Origin: Glutamicibacter mishrai
GTDB lineage: Bacteria > Actinomycetota > Actinomycetes > Actinomycetales > Micrococcaceae
DNA: 64,000 nt
Assembly: GCF_012221945.1 (NCBI RefSeq)
Contig: NZ_CP032549.1
Span: forward strand, 2,914,001-2,978,000
Reading direction: 5' to 3'
The notes beneath the pieces were generated by a model. The model searched no databases. It worked only from the letters and a program-made list of their open reading frames with translations, and had not been told where the DNA came from. Made by a program: the position numbers and the translations under genes. This document shows, in pieces, positions 50,086-58,721 of this stretch (position 1 is its first letter; every line of letters starts with the position of its first letter).

Positions 50086-50870
50086 ATCGGCTCGATCAAG
50101 AACTCGTCACCCGTGCCCTGGCGCGGTCGCGCACCGAGGCGGCCAAGCTGCTCGCCTCCGGACGCGTCTTGCTCGACGGGACCGAGGTGACCAAGGCTTC
50201 GAAGAAGGTCGCGCCAACGGATGAGCTGGTGGTGTTGCCCAGCGAAGGCGAAGAATACGTGTCCCGCGCAGGGCATAAGCTGGCTGGCGCACTAGATGTA
50301 TTTACCACTATCGATCCCGCCGGGCTGCGCTGTCTGGATGCCGGAGCATCCACCGGCGGCTTTACCGACGTGCTATTGCGCAGAGGCGCAGAACATGTGG
50401 TCGCAGCCGATGTCGGCCATGGCCAGCTCGTCGCTGAAATTCGAGAAGACCCTCGGGTTTCGGTCCATGAGGGGTTGAACGTCCGCTACCTTACGCCCGA
50501 GGATATTGGGGGAGTTGTCGACCTGGTAGTAGCCGACTTGTCCTTCATCTCCCTGCGCCTTGTGATCGATGCCTTGGCCAGCGCCACCAAGCCTGGCGGG
50601 TCGCTGGTCCTCATGGTCAAGCCCCAGTTCGAGGTTGGTCGCGAACATCTGAACCGCACCGGCGTGGTCACCGATCCGCAGCTGCGCCAATCATCGGTTG
50701 AAGCCGTTATTGCCAGCGCACGGGCAGCGGGGCTGAACTTGCGAGGTCTGGCACGCAGTCCGCTGCCCGGCCAAGACGGCAATGTCGAATTCTTCCTTTG
50801 GCTTATGGCCGGCGAGAATGCACAGCCTGCAGATGTTCCGCTGATCGAGCAGAACGTTGACTATTCTTAG
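50082..50870 (+). CDS. tlyA: TlyA family rRNA 2'-O-methyltransferase
   Basis: A 262-residue enzyme with an N-terminal S4 RNA-binding domain (residues 1-60, RLDQELVTRALARSRTEAAK) and an FtsJ-type methyltransferase domain (CLDAGASTGGFTDVLLRRGA, DLVVADLSFISLRL, VKPQFEVG). TlyA methylates 16S and 23S rRNA in mycobacteria and its loss gives capreomycin resistance; some homologues are hemolysin-like by old naming only. GTG start overlaps the preceding small gene. Confidence 0.94.
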   Translation: MNRLDQELVTRALARSRTEAAKLLASGRVLLDGTEVTKASKKVAPTDELVVLPSEGEEYVSRAGHKLAGALDVFTTIDPAGLRCLDAGASTGGFTDVLLRRGAEHVVAADVGHGQLVAEIREDPRVSVHEGLNVRYLTPEDIGGVVDLVVADLSFISLRLVIDALASATKPGGSLVLMVKPQFEVGREHLNRTGVVTDPQLRQSSVEAVIASARAAGLNLRGLARSPLPGQDGNVEFFLWLMAGENAQPADVPLIEQNVDYS

Positions 50871-50944
50871 AAGTGACGTGCATTAGCTGGGGTCGAACGC
50901 CTTGGTCATTTTGCACCTCACGATCCTGAGAGGGGCCGCCCGCC

Positions 50945-51970
50945 TTGCGCCGAATCCTAGTTTTCACCCATACCGGACGCCAAGAAGCGATTGCCGCGGC
51001 CATAGAAACCTGTTCCCTGCTCAAGTCCGCCGGCGCCATTACGGTGATGCGGCGCAAGGACCATGAGGCCATGACCGAGGCCATCGGCAAGCCCATGGAC
51101 GCCATCGAGATCCTGGGCGAAGACTGCCAGATCGACGACGTGGATCTGGGCGTCGTGCTCGGGGGAGACGGATCGGTGCTTCGTGCCGCCGAACTTGTCC
51201 GCGAAGCCCCGCTGCCACTGGTCGGCGTGAACCTCGGGCATGTGGGCTTCCTGGCCGAAGCTGAACGCAGCGAGCTCGCAGCCACGGTAGATGCACTGGT
51301 GAACCAGGCCTACACCGTGGAAGAGCGCATGACCATCGAGGTCAAGGTCTGGCTCGACAATGTCTGCCTCGCGCAGACATGGGCGCTGAACGAAGCAGCG
51401 GTGGAAAAGGCCAACCGAGAGCGCATGATCGAGGTCGTGATCGAAGTTGATGGTCGCCCGATCTCCACTTTCGGCTGCGACGGAGTGGTGATGGCAACCC
51501 CTACCGGTTCGACCGCATATTCCTTCTCCGCTGGCGGGCCCGTGGTATGGCCAGATGTGGCCGCGCTGATCATGGTGCCCATTTCAGCCCACGCTTTGTT
51601 CGCCAAGCCTCTGGTCGTTTCGCCGGATTCAGTGATGGCAGTGGAAATCCTTACCCGAACCGATGCCGGTGCCGTGCTCTGGTGCGATGGCCGGCGCACG
51701 ATTGAATTGCCGCCCGGAGCGCGTGTGGAAGTCACGCGAAGCAGCCGCCCGGTGTACCTTGCACGCCTTAACACCACTCCATTCTCCGAGCGGCTGGTAA
51801 ACAAGTTCGAATTGCCTATCACCGGATGGCGCGGTCCAGCCAAGGAAGATACTCGCCGCCCTGCTACTACCGCCCTTCCGATCGTTGGGCCTGGCTTGCA
51901 AAGCGTCGAGCCGCATCACCGTGATGAACCGGGAATTCCGATGGTCGCTCGACCTGAGGACAACGCGTAG
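50945..51970 (+). CDS. nadK: NAD kinase
   Basis: A 341-residue kinase making NADP from NAD. The GGDG motif is at 73-76 (VVLGGDGSVLRAAE), followed by GVNLGHVGFLAE, the NE motif in WALNEAAVEK and TPTGSTAYSFSAGGP. A C-terminal tail of about 45 residues beyond the core is unconserved. The start is TTG, with AGAGGGG upstream. It is part of the tlyA-nadK-recN run typical of actinobacteria. Confidence 0.95.
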   Translation: MRRILVFTHTGRQEAIAAAIETCSLLKSAGAITVMRRKDHEAMTEAIGKPMDAIEILGEDCQIDDVDLGVVLGGDGSVLRAAELVREAPLPLVGVNLGHVGFLAEAERSELAATVDALVNQAYTVEERMTIEVKVWLDNVCLAQTWALNEAAVEKANRERMIEVVIEVDGRPISTFGCDGVVMATPTGSTAYSFSAGGPVVWPDVAALIMVPISAHALFAKPLVVSPDSVMAVEILTRTDAGAVLWCDGRRTIELPPGARVEVTRSSRPVYLARLNTTPFSERLVNKFELPITGWRGPAKEDTRRPATTALPIVGPGLQSVEPHHRDEPGIPMVARPEDNA

Positions 51971-52002
51971 AGAACGAGTTTCTCGAAAAAGTTTCCACAC
52001 GC

Positions 52003-52044
52003 TCGAACAAAGCTACGAAAATGGGGTTAGAACACATATACTAA
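52003..52044 (+). promoter_or_regulatory. recN promoter with LexA-box-like sites
   Basis: TCGAACAAAGCTACGA (52003-52018) matches the actinobacterial SOS box TCGAAC-N4-GTTCGA at ten of twelve fixed positions. A near-consensus -10 box TATACT lies at 52037-52042, so the site would overlap the -35 region, as expected for LexA repression. Confidence 0.5.
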
Positions 52045-52086
52045 ATTCGCACGGTACGACTTGAACTCGAGACTCGGGAGCAGGCA

Positions 52087-53829
52087 ATGATTCAGGAAAT
52101 CCAGATCTCCAACCTTGGTGTCATCACCGAGGCCACCTTACCGCTGGGCCCGGGGCTCACGGTGGTCACCGGTGAGACCGGTGCTGGTAAGACCATGGTG
52201 ATCACCGCACTGTCCTTGCTGCTGGGTCGACGTGCGGATGCCGGAGCGGTACGCAATGGTGCCAAGCATGCGCTGGCTGAAGCCGTGGTGCATCTGCCGC
52301 CGGACCATCACGTTCTTGACGCCGCAAGCCAGGCGGGAGCCTTCATCGAGCCCGCCGGCGAACAAAGCGAACTATTGCTTTCACGATCGCTCTCGGCCCA
52401 GGGGCGTTCCCGGGCTACCATCGGCGGGCGCAGCGCCCCCGTGGGTTTGCTCGCCGAACTGGGCCATGATCTCGTAGCGGTCCACGGCCAATCCGACCAG
52501 ATCAGGCTCAAGGAACCGGTCGCTCAACGTGATGCGCTGGATCGCTTCGCCGGCCAGTCGCTTAGTCGCCTGTTGAGCAGCTATCAGCGTTCGTACCGGC
52601 AGTGGCGCTCGGCGGTCAAGGAGCTATCAAGCCTGAAAACCGAATCGCGTAATCGTGTACGAGAAGCCGAAAATCTGCGTCTGGCCCTGGACGAGATCGA
52701 TTCTCTTGACCCGCAACCCGGTGAAGACGAAACGTTGCGTGAGGAGTCAATCAAGCTGGGCAACGTCGAGTCGCTGCGATCGGCCAGCCAGCAAGCGCAG
52801 GCAGTGATCGATTCCGAGGACTTTGAAAACCCCGGCGTCACCACCCTGGTGGAAACTGCCAGGGGATTGCTCGCGCAAGCCAGCGGTGATGACCCCGTGC
52901 TGTCTTCTTTTGCCGAACGCGCCGCTGAATTGGGGATCCTCGCTTCAGAACTTTCCAGCGATCTGGCCGCCTATGCAGCCGATCTGGACGAAGAAGGCCC
53001 GGAGCGACTCGCGCAAATCGAAGCGCGCCGCGCTGACCTCAACAAGCTCATGCGCAAATACGCCCCGAGCATCGATGAGGTGATCGCTTGGTCTGCCGAG
53101 GCCCGTTCCAGGCTGGAACAGCTCGGCGGCGATGATTCGCGGATCGAAGAACTTGAGAATGAAGTCGTTGAGCTAGAGCACCGTGTTGCATCCCTGGCTT
53201 CGGAGCTATCCGAGTCACGTCGCAAGGCCGCGAAGAAACTCTCCTCGCAGGTCTCGGCCGAATTGAAAGCCTTGGCGATGCCTGACGCCAAACTCGTCAT
53301 CGAGGTTAACGAATTGGATGAGCCAGGGGCCTTCGGCCAAGACGCCATCTCAATGTTGCTCTCTCCTCATGCAGGGGCGTCCCCTCGGCCTTTGGGGAAG
53401 GGCGCCAGCGGTGGCGAGCTATCACGTGTCATGCTGGCCATTGAAGTCGTCCTGGCTGCGGTTGACCCGGTGCCGACCTTTGTCTTTGACGAAGTCGACC
53501 AAGGTGTCGGCGGCAAGGCTGCCGTGGCCATTGGCGAACGCCTGGCGATGTTAGCCCGGCACGTGCAGGTCATCGTGGTGACGCACCTGCCTCAGGTCGC
53601 AGCGTATGCGGATCGCCATATCAGGGTGATCAAGAATTCGGAGGCGAAATCAAAATCAGGCGCCGGGTACACCGCCAGTGACGTGATCAGCCTTGATCAA
53701 GACGCCCGCGTCAAGGAATTGGCGCGGATGCTGGCGGGCCAAGAGGAATCGGACACAGCTCAGGCGCATGCCGAGGAACTGCTTTCCGAAGCCCAGCTTC
53801 TAGTGTCATCGCTCACCACGGCAAAGTGA
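52087..53829 (+). CDS. recN: DNA repair protein RecN
   Basis: A 580-residue SMC-like ATPase used in double-strand break repair. Walker A is VVTGETGAGKTMV (residues about 27-39), the ABC signature is GKGASGGELSRVML, and Walker B is PTFVFDEVDQGVGG. Between them lies a long coiled coil (about 150-390), giving the expected RecN layout. ATG follows CGGGAG. A LexA-like box upstream suggests SOS induction. Confidence 0.95.
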   Translation: MIQEIQISNLGVITEATLPLGPGLTVVTGETGAGKTMVITALSLLLGRRADAGAVRNGAKHALAEAVVHLPPDHHVLDAASQAGAFIEPAGEQSELLLSRSLSAQGRSRATIGGRSAPVGLLAELGHDLVAVHGQSDQIRLKEPVAQRDALDRFAGQSLSRLLSSYQRSYRQWRSAVKELSSLKTESRNRVREAENLRLALDEIDSLDPQPGEDETLREESIKLGNVESLRSASQQAQAVIDSEDFENPGVTTLVETARGLLAQASGDDPVLSSFAERAAELGILASELSSDLAAYAADLDEEGPERLAQIEARRADLNKLMRKYAPSIDEVIAWSAEARSRLEQLGGDDSRIEELENEVVELEHRVASLASELSESRRKAAKKLSSQVSAELKALAMPDAKLVIEVNELDEPGAFGQDAISMLLSPHAGASPRPLGKGASGGELSRVMLAIEVVLAAVDPVPTFVFDEVDQGVGGKAAVAIGERLAMLARHVQVIVVTHLPQVAAYADRHIRVIKNSEAKSKSGAGYTASDVISLDQDARVKELARMLAGQEESDTAQAHAEELLSEAQLLVSSLTTAK

Positions 53830-53948
53830 TTTTCAGTCTAAAAGTCTTGATGAATGGCTGAATTACGCCGACGCTAGGGCTTCGGGTGAAGGTGCACTAG
53901 AGTTTTAGAAGGATGCGAAATATTGGAATGGTGATAGGATGAAATCCC

Positions 53949-55628
53949 GTGGTGCAGCGTAATTCAACTCGTGATTCTCGGTCGTCTGAAACGACAAAGC
54001 ATATCTTCGTCACCGGCGGTGTGGCCTCTTCCCTGGGTAAGGGTTTGACGGCATCCAGCCTTGGACATCTACTTCGAGCTCGTGGTCTCTCCGTGACCAT
54101 GCAGAAGCTCGACCCGTACCTGAACGTCGATCCAGGTACCATGAACCCATTCCAGCACGGTGAAGTCTTCGTTACCGACGATGGCGCCGAAACCGATCTG
54201 GATATCGGACACTACGAGCGTTTCCTGGATGAGAACCTTCCAGGTACCGCCAACGTGACCACCGGTCAGGTTTACTCAACCGTTCTTGAACGTGAACGTC
54301 GCGGCGAGTACCTGGGCGATACCGTTCAGGTGATCCCTCACATTACTGATGAAATCAAGCGCCGTATGCGTTTGGCAGCCACCGATCCTGCCCCTGGCAA
54401 GCCGGCTCCAGACGTGATTATCACCGAAATCGGTGGAACCGTTGGCGACATCGAATCCCAGCCGTTCTTGGAAGCAGCTCGCCAGGTCCGCCAGGACATC
54501 GGCCGCAAGAACGCTTTCTTCGTTCACGTTTCCCTGGTGCCTTTCATTGGCCCTAGCCATGAATTGAAGACCAAGCCAACCCAGCACTCTGTCGCTGCGT
54601 TGCGTTCCATCGGTATCCAGCCGGACTCCCTGGTGATCCGTTCGGACCGTCCGATTCCAGCTGAAATGCGCGCCAAGCTCGGCCGCACCTGCGACGTGGA
54701 CACCGAAGCCGTCATCAACTGCGCAGATGCACCAAGCATCTATGACATTCCTAAGGTCATCCACGCGCAGGGCCTGGACGCTTACATCGTTCAGACTCTC
54801 GAACTGAAGTTCCGCGATGTTGATTGGACCTCGTGGGATCGACTGCTCGATGTCGTGCACAACCCAAGCACCGAACTGACCGTTGCCCTGGTTGGCAAGT
54901 ACATCGATCTTCCAGACGCATACCTGTCGGTTACCGAAGCACTTCGTGCTGGCGGTTTCGCCAACAACGCTAAGGTCAACATCCGCTGGGTTCCAGCTGA
55001 CGACTGCGCAACCGAAGCTGGGGCTGCCAAGGCCCTTGCTGGTGCTGAAGCGATTTGCGTTCCCGGCGGTTTCGGTATTCGTGGCCTAGAAGGCAAGCTG
55101 GGCGCTCTGCGTTTTGCTCGCGAAAACAAGCTGCCTACCCTGGGCCTGTGCCTGGGGCTGCAGTCCATGGTCATTGAATACGCACGAAACGTGGCGGGCC
55201 TCGAAGGCGCCTCATCGACTGAATTCGATCCAGAAACCACCACCCCGGTCATTGCGACCATGGAGGAGCAGCTGGAGATCGTCGATGGCAAGGGTGACTT
55301 GGGTGGCACCATGCGCCTCGGCCTCTACGAAGCCAAATTGGCTGAAGGCTCGGTCCTGGCCGAAACCTACGGCAAGACCGATGTTGCAGAACGCCACCGT
55401 CACCGTTACGAAGTCAACAACTCGTACCGTGCGCAGCTTGAAGAAGCGGGCTTGGTCTTCTCCGGCACTTCGCCAGATGGCAGCCTCGTAGAATTCGTGG
55501 AACTGCCAAAGGACGTGCACCCTTACTACGTTTCCACTCAGGCACACCCTGAACTCTCCAGCCGCCCAACCCGACCACACCCAATGTTCGCTGGTCTGGT
55601 TGCTGCAGCTTTGGAGAAGCGTAGCTAG
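53949..55628 (+). CDS. pyrG: CTP synthase
   Basis: A 559-residue enzyme making CTP from UTP with glutamine. The synthase domain begins [20 protein letters not shown] and contains [20 protein letters not shown]. The C-terminal glutaminase has GGFGIRG, the catalytic cysteine in [10 protein letters not shown] and the histidine in [12 protein letters not shown]. The start is GTG 53949 or the next GTG 53952; both add a short polar N-terminus. It is a single-gene unit with its own terminator. Confidence 0.97.
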   Translation: MVQRNSTRDSRSSETTKHIFVTGGVASSLGKGLTASSLGHLLRARGLSVTMQKLDPYLNVDPGTMNPFQHGEVFVTDDGAETDLDIGHYERFLDENLPGTANVTTGQVYSTVLERERRGEYLGDTVQVIPHITDEIKRRMRLAATDPAPGKPAPDVIITEIGGTVGDIESQPFLEAARQVRQDIGRKNAFFVHVSLVPFIGPSHELKTKPTQHSVAALRSIGIQPDSLVIRSDRPIPAEMRAKLGRTCDVDTEAVINCADAPSIYDIPKVIHAQGLDAYIVQTLELKFRDVDWTSWDRLLDVVHNPSTELTVALVGKYIDLPDAYLSVTEALRAGGFANNAKVNIRWVPADDCATEAGAAKALAGAEAICVPGGFGIRGLEGKLGALRFARENKLPTLGLCLGLQSMVIEYARNVAGLEGASSTEFDPETTTPVIATMEEQLEIVDGKGDLGGTMRLGLYEAKLAEGSVLAETYGKTDVAERHRHRYEVNNSYRAQLEEAGLVFSGTSPDGSLVEFVELPKDVHPYYVSTQAHPELSSRPTRPHPMFAGLVAAALEKRS

Positions 55629-55664
55629 TCATACCCGAGCAGAGTGAATTCTCTGCAAGCGCTA

Positions 55665-55692
55665 GCGCGCCGGTCACTCTTGACCGGCGCGC
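55665..55692 (+). terminator. Terminator after pyrG
   Basis: GCGCGCCGGTCA pairs perfectly with TGACCGGCGCGC around CTCT and is followed by AGCTGTTT. Confidence 0.85.
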
Positions 55693-55738
55693 AGCTGTTT
55701 AAGCTTGAAAATGAAGGACAGCTCTTACCTACCAAAGG

Positions 55739-56392
55739 ATGAATCCGGTGCCGATGCCTCCGATTTCTGACGAATTCTCTCCCCGTGAACTGCTGAGCCG
55801 GGAAACTGTGTATGAAGGGCGTATCTGGAACGTCATCCACGACTCGGTGAAGCTTTCGGATACCGGTGGAACAATCGAGCGCGACTACATCAGCCACCCT
55901 GGTGCAGTCAGCGTCCTGGTGATGGACGATGAAGAGCGCGTTCTGATGGTCAATCAGTACCGTCATCCCGTTGGCATGCGTTTATGGGAGATCCCAGCAG
56001 GGCTATTGGATGTCGACGGCGAGGCACCTTTGGATGCAGCGAAGCGAGAACTGTGGGAAGAAGCGGACCGAACAGCTGACCATTGGGCTATTTTGACTGA
56101 TGTCTTCCTGACCCCGGGTTCTTCAGCAGAAGCCGTGCGAGTCTACCTGGCTCGTGAACCTCAGCTCGTTCCCGAGGATCAGCGGCACGAGCGCACCGAA
56201 GAAGAAGCCGAAATGATCAGCACCTGGGTTCCCCTTGAGGAAGCAGTTGCCGCGGTTTTGGCCGGAAAAATCCACAATCCAACGGCCATGATCGCCATCC
56301 TGGCGGCTCAAGCCGCGCGATCAAGCAAATACACCAATCTGCGCGACGCGAACGAGCCGTTCGACGTTCACCCTTACTTGCGCGAAGGATGA
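55739..56392 (+). CDS. Nudix hydrolase, ADP-ribose pyrophosphatase type
   Basis: A 217-residue protein with the Nudix box GLLDVDGEAPLDAAKRELWE followed by EA. The upstream YRHPVGMRLWEIPAG and the layout around FLTPGSSAE are those of ADP-ribose diphosphatases, which split ADP-ribose to AMP and ribose 5-phosphate. The first ATG (55739) sits on the ribosome-binding site AAAGGA, so GTG 55748 is a credible alternative. The stop overlaps the xerD start (ATGA). Confidence 0.88.
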   Translation: MNPVPMPPISDEFSPRELLSRETVYEGRIWNVIHDSVKLSDTGGTIERDYISHPGAVSVLVMDDEERVLMVNQYRHPVGMRLWEIPAGLLDVDGEAPLDAAKRELWEEADRTADHWAILTDVFLTPGSSAEAVRVYLAREPQLVPEDQRHERTEEEAEMISTWVPLEEAVAAVLAGKIHNPTAMIAILAAQAARSSKYTNLRDANEPFDVHPYLREG

Positions 56393-57312
56393 CCGAAGCT
56401 TTTGAGCGGGAGGTCAAGCGCTACTTGCAGCACTTGGCGATCGAGCGTGGCCTGGCCGAAAATACCTTGGCATCATACCGACGCGATCTCTCCCGTTACG
56501 TCAATGCCCTGCAGGCATATCGGCTAACAGATCCACAGCAGATTACTGAGGTGACTATCAGCGGTTATCTGCATGATCTCTCTCGCGGGGACGAGGACCA
56601 CAAGCCGCTGGGAGCGCGGTCTGTGGCTCGTCATGCTGTGGCGATTCGGCAACTTCACAAGTATTGGGAGCTCGAAGGTATTTGTGCGCCGAACCCGGCG
56701 CGCGAGATTCAGCCACCCGCCATTGGGCAATCCTTGCCCAAAGCGATCTCCATTGCGCAGGTAAGCCGGCTGCTTGATTCGATCAATACCGAGACCCCCG
56801 CGGGACTGCGCGATAGGGCCATCCTTGAATTCCTGTACGCCACTGGAGCACGAATTTCGGAGGTCGTTGATCTTGACGTGGACGACCTCCATTTTGCCGA
56901 CGACGCAGTAGTCCGGCTTTTCGGAAAAGGTTCCAAAGAGCGCATCGTTCCCGTTGGCGGGTATGCCCAGAGGGCCGTCAGCGACTATTTGGTGCGTTCG
57001 CGCCCTGGACTGGCTTTGAAAGGCAAGGGGACACCCGCACTGTTTCTGAACCAGCGCGGTGGCCGGCTTTCCCGTCAGTCAGTTTGGCTACTTATCAGCA
57101 AGGCGGCGGAGCGCTCCGGGATCAATGTGGAAGTATCGCCACATACACTGCGCCACTCTTTCGCCACTCATCTGCTGGAAGGTGGCGCGGACGTCCGCGT
57201 AGTTCAAGAACTCCTCGGGCATGCATCGGTAACCACGACTCAGATCTATACCAAAGTGACGGTTGATTCGCTGCGCGAGGCATATCAACTGGCCCATCCA
57301 AGGGTCGAGTAG
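56389..57312 (+). CDS. xerD: Tyrosine recombinase XerD
   Basis: A 307-residue site-specific recombinase that resolves chromosome dimers at dif with XerC. The SAM-like N-terminal domain (1-100) precedes the catalytic domain with Arg155 (ATGARISE), Lys180, His252 and Arg255 (HTLRHSFATHL), His278 (LLGHAS) and nucleophile Tyr287 (TTTQIYTKV); all are intact. The pyrG-Nudix-xerD order matches related genomes and favours XerD over XerC or a mobile integrase. Confidence 0.93.
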   Translation: MTEAFEREVKRYLQHLAIERGLAENTLASYRRDLSRYVNALQAYRLTDPQQITEVTISGYLHDLSRGDEDHKPLGARSVARHAVAIRQLHKYWELEGICAPNPAREIQPPAIGQSLPKAISIAQVSRLLDSINTETPAGLRDRAILEFLYATGARISEVVDLDVDDLHFADDAVVRLFGKGSKERIVPVGGYAQRAVSDYLVRSRPGLALKGKGTPALFLNQRGGRLSRQSVWLLISKAAERSGINVEVSPHTLRHSFATHLLEGGADVRVVQELLGHASVTTTQIYTKVTVDSLREAYQLAHPRVE

Positions 57313-57314
57313 CC

Positions 57315-57821
57315 ATGGGTGGGGACAACCAGTCGACGACTGCCCGTCCGGTGGCGCTGGTAGCGTTGCTCGCTGAGCGGGATGGCCGCCCGCACATTCT
57401 CCTGGGGCGAAAGCTTCGAGGATTTGGGTGCGGGAAAATTGTCTTGCCTGGCGGCAAAGTCGAACCGGGGGAGTCAGCGGCGGACGCGGCTATTCGAGAA
57501 TTCTTCGAAGAGACCGGACTGCGCGTTACAGCCGCAGAACTGACGCACACTGCTCAAATCAATTTCAGGTTCAGCGCCCTGCCTGACGCCGACATGGACT
57601 GCGCGGCATTTATTGCGCGTTCAGCCTCGGGCGAGGTGCATATTAGCGACGAACTCGAGCCGCTATGGTCGCCTGTGGACCTGTTGCCAGTCGATCAGAT
57701 GTGGCAAGACTCCAGCATGTGGCTGCGCCAACTGGCCGCAGGCCAGCGGTTCACGGCGACTATCGTTTTAGCTACCGATAATGCGTCGGTACGATCAATC
57801 GATATTGAAGCGTGGGATTAG
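57315..57821 (+). CDS. Nudix hydrolase, MTH1-like
   Basis: A 168-residue protein with the Nudix box GGKVEPGESAADAAIREFFE followed by ETGL. The preceding KLRGFGCGKIVLPG resembles the KRGFGxGxWxGxG segment of MTH1-type oxidised purine triphosphatases. It starts two bases after xerD and ends six bases before the convergent HTH gene. Substrate is inferred from resemblance only. Confidence 0.85.
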   Translation: MGGDNQSTTARPVALVALLAERDGRPHILLGRKLRGFGCGKIVLPGGKVEPGESAADAAIREFFEETGLRVTAAELTHTAQINFRFSALPDADMDCAAFIARSASGEVHISDELEPLWSPVDLLPVDQMWQDSSMWLRQLAAGQRFTATIVLATDNASVRSIDIEAWD

Positions 57822-57827
57822 CTCTGG

Positions 57828-58046
57828 TTATTTGTTTGCGCTGTCCTCTTCGAACATCAACAAATCGCCTGGCTGGCATTCCAATTCACGGCACAATGCT
57901 TCTAGTGTGCTGAATCTGACAGCTTTAGCCCGGCCGTTTTTCAGCACTGCAAGATTCGCCGGAGTAATGCCGATCTTTTCGGATAGCTCGCCTACCCCCA
58001 TTTTTCGCTTGGCCAGCATGACATCGATCTCAACACGGATTCCCAC
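57828..58046 (-). CDS. Helix-turn-helix regulator, Cro/CI-type (YozG-like)
   Basis: A 72-residue DNA-binding protein made of one HTH domain: MGVGELSEKIGITPANLAVL then KNGRAKAVRFSTLEALCREL. Small regulators of this type are usually paired with a DUF2975 membrane protein, as here. The GTG start shares one base with the stop of that gene (TAGTG), so they are coupled. It probably binds the palindrome upstream of the pair. Confidence 0.88.
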   Translation of the reverse strand: MGIRVEIDVMLAKRKMGVGELSEKIGITPANLAVLKNGRAKAVRFSTLEALCRELECQPGDLLMFEEDSANK

Positions 58047-58543
58047 TAGATCACGCCACCCAATTCGTCGCGAAGTTCGGCAGCTTGCGCCTGGGTCATC
58101 GCCGCTTGTTCCAGCAGCTGCCGCAAGACAAGCACGATAATGCTGATGCCGATCATCAGCAATCCAGCGCCGCCGACGAGGAGAACTGCTCCCGGTGCGA
58201 TTTCGGTGCTGGCCGCGAAGATGACGCCCAATGCCAGTGTGGCCACCGAGCCGATGGCAAAGGCGATGATGATAGGCGTGACAAAACCCAGCGATGCGGG
58301 GTCGAAAACGGTTCCTCGCTTAACCCTGGTCGCTAGCTTCCAAACGCAGTAGACGCAGGTTTCAATAATGAGTCCGGCCACGAAGAGGTAGCCGAGGAAC
58401 GATGCCTGATAAAACTTATCGGTCCCGTTCTCGGGTGCTTCGTGAATCAAGATCATCGGGATCATGAATAGCTGCACGAAAAGTGTGCCAGCCAGAATTA
58501 GGGCCAAAACTACCTTGAGGCCGACAACGCTGAATTTTCCCAT
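58046..58543 (-). CDS. DUF2975 membrane protein
   Basis: A 165-residue protein with four predicted membrane helices (about 8-32, 47-68, 86-110, 120-145) and the DUF2975 layout: KRGTVFDPASLGFV between helices 2 and 3, and a polar cytoplasmic tail. The family is of unknown function and almost always occurs with a YozG-type regulator, suggesting a sensing or regulatory role at the membrane. Confidence 0.85.
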   Translation of the reverse strand: MGKFSVVGLKVVLALILAGTLFVQLFMIPMILIHEAPENGTDKFYQASFLGYLFVAGLIIETCVYCVWKLATRVKRGTVFDPASLGFVTPIIIAFAIGSVATLALGVIFAASTEIAPGAVLLVGGAGLLMIGISIIVLVLRQLLEQAAMTQAQAAELRDELGGVI

Positions 58544-58575
58544 AGCGCAAGACCTTATCGTTCTTCGAAATGTTT

Positions 58576-58592
58576 CTATCGTTAAACGATAG
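58576..58592. promoter_or_regulatory. Palindromic operator upstream of the DUF2975/HTH pair
   Basis: CTATCGTT-A-AACGATAG is a perfect 17-bp palindrome 33 bases before the DUF2975 start. It is flanked on both sides by TTCGAA (about 58565 and 58612). It is the likely binding site of the HTH protein for autoregulation. Confidence 0.6.
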
Positions 58593-58656
58593 GTTGCTGG
58601 TTTCGAAACCGCAACTTTGGTCTCCGAGTCATGCCGGTGCCAACGGCCGGAAAATG

Positions 58657-58704
58657 ACGATGGCCACGGGACCGACAGGTAGCTGCCGGCCGCGTGGCCA
58701 TCGT
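58657..58704 (-). terminator. Terminator after prpC
   Basis: ACGATGGCCACG pairs with CGTGGCCATCGT across a loop holding a further partly paired segment. It lies 18 bases past the prpC stop. Confidence 0.7.
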
Positions 58705-58721
58705 TGATTGCTGAACGCGTA

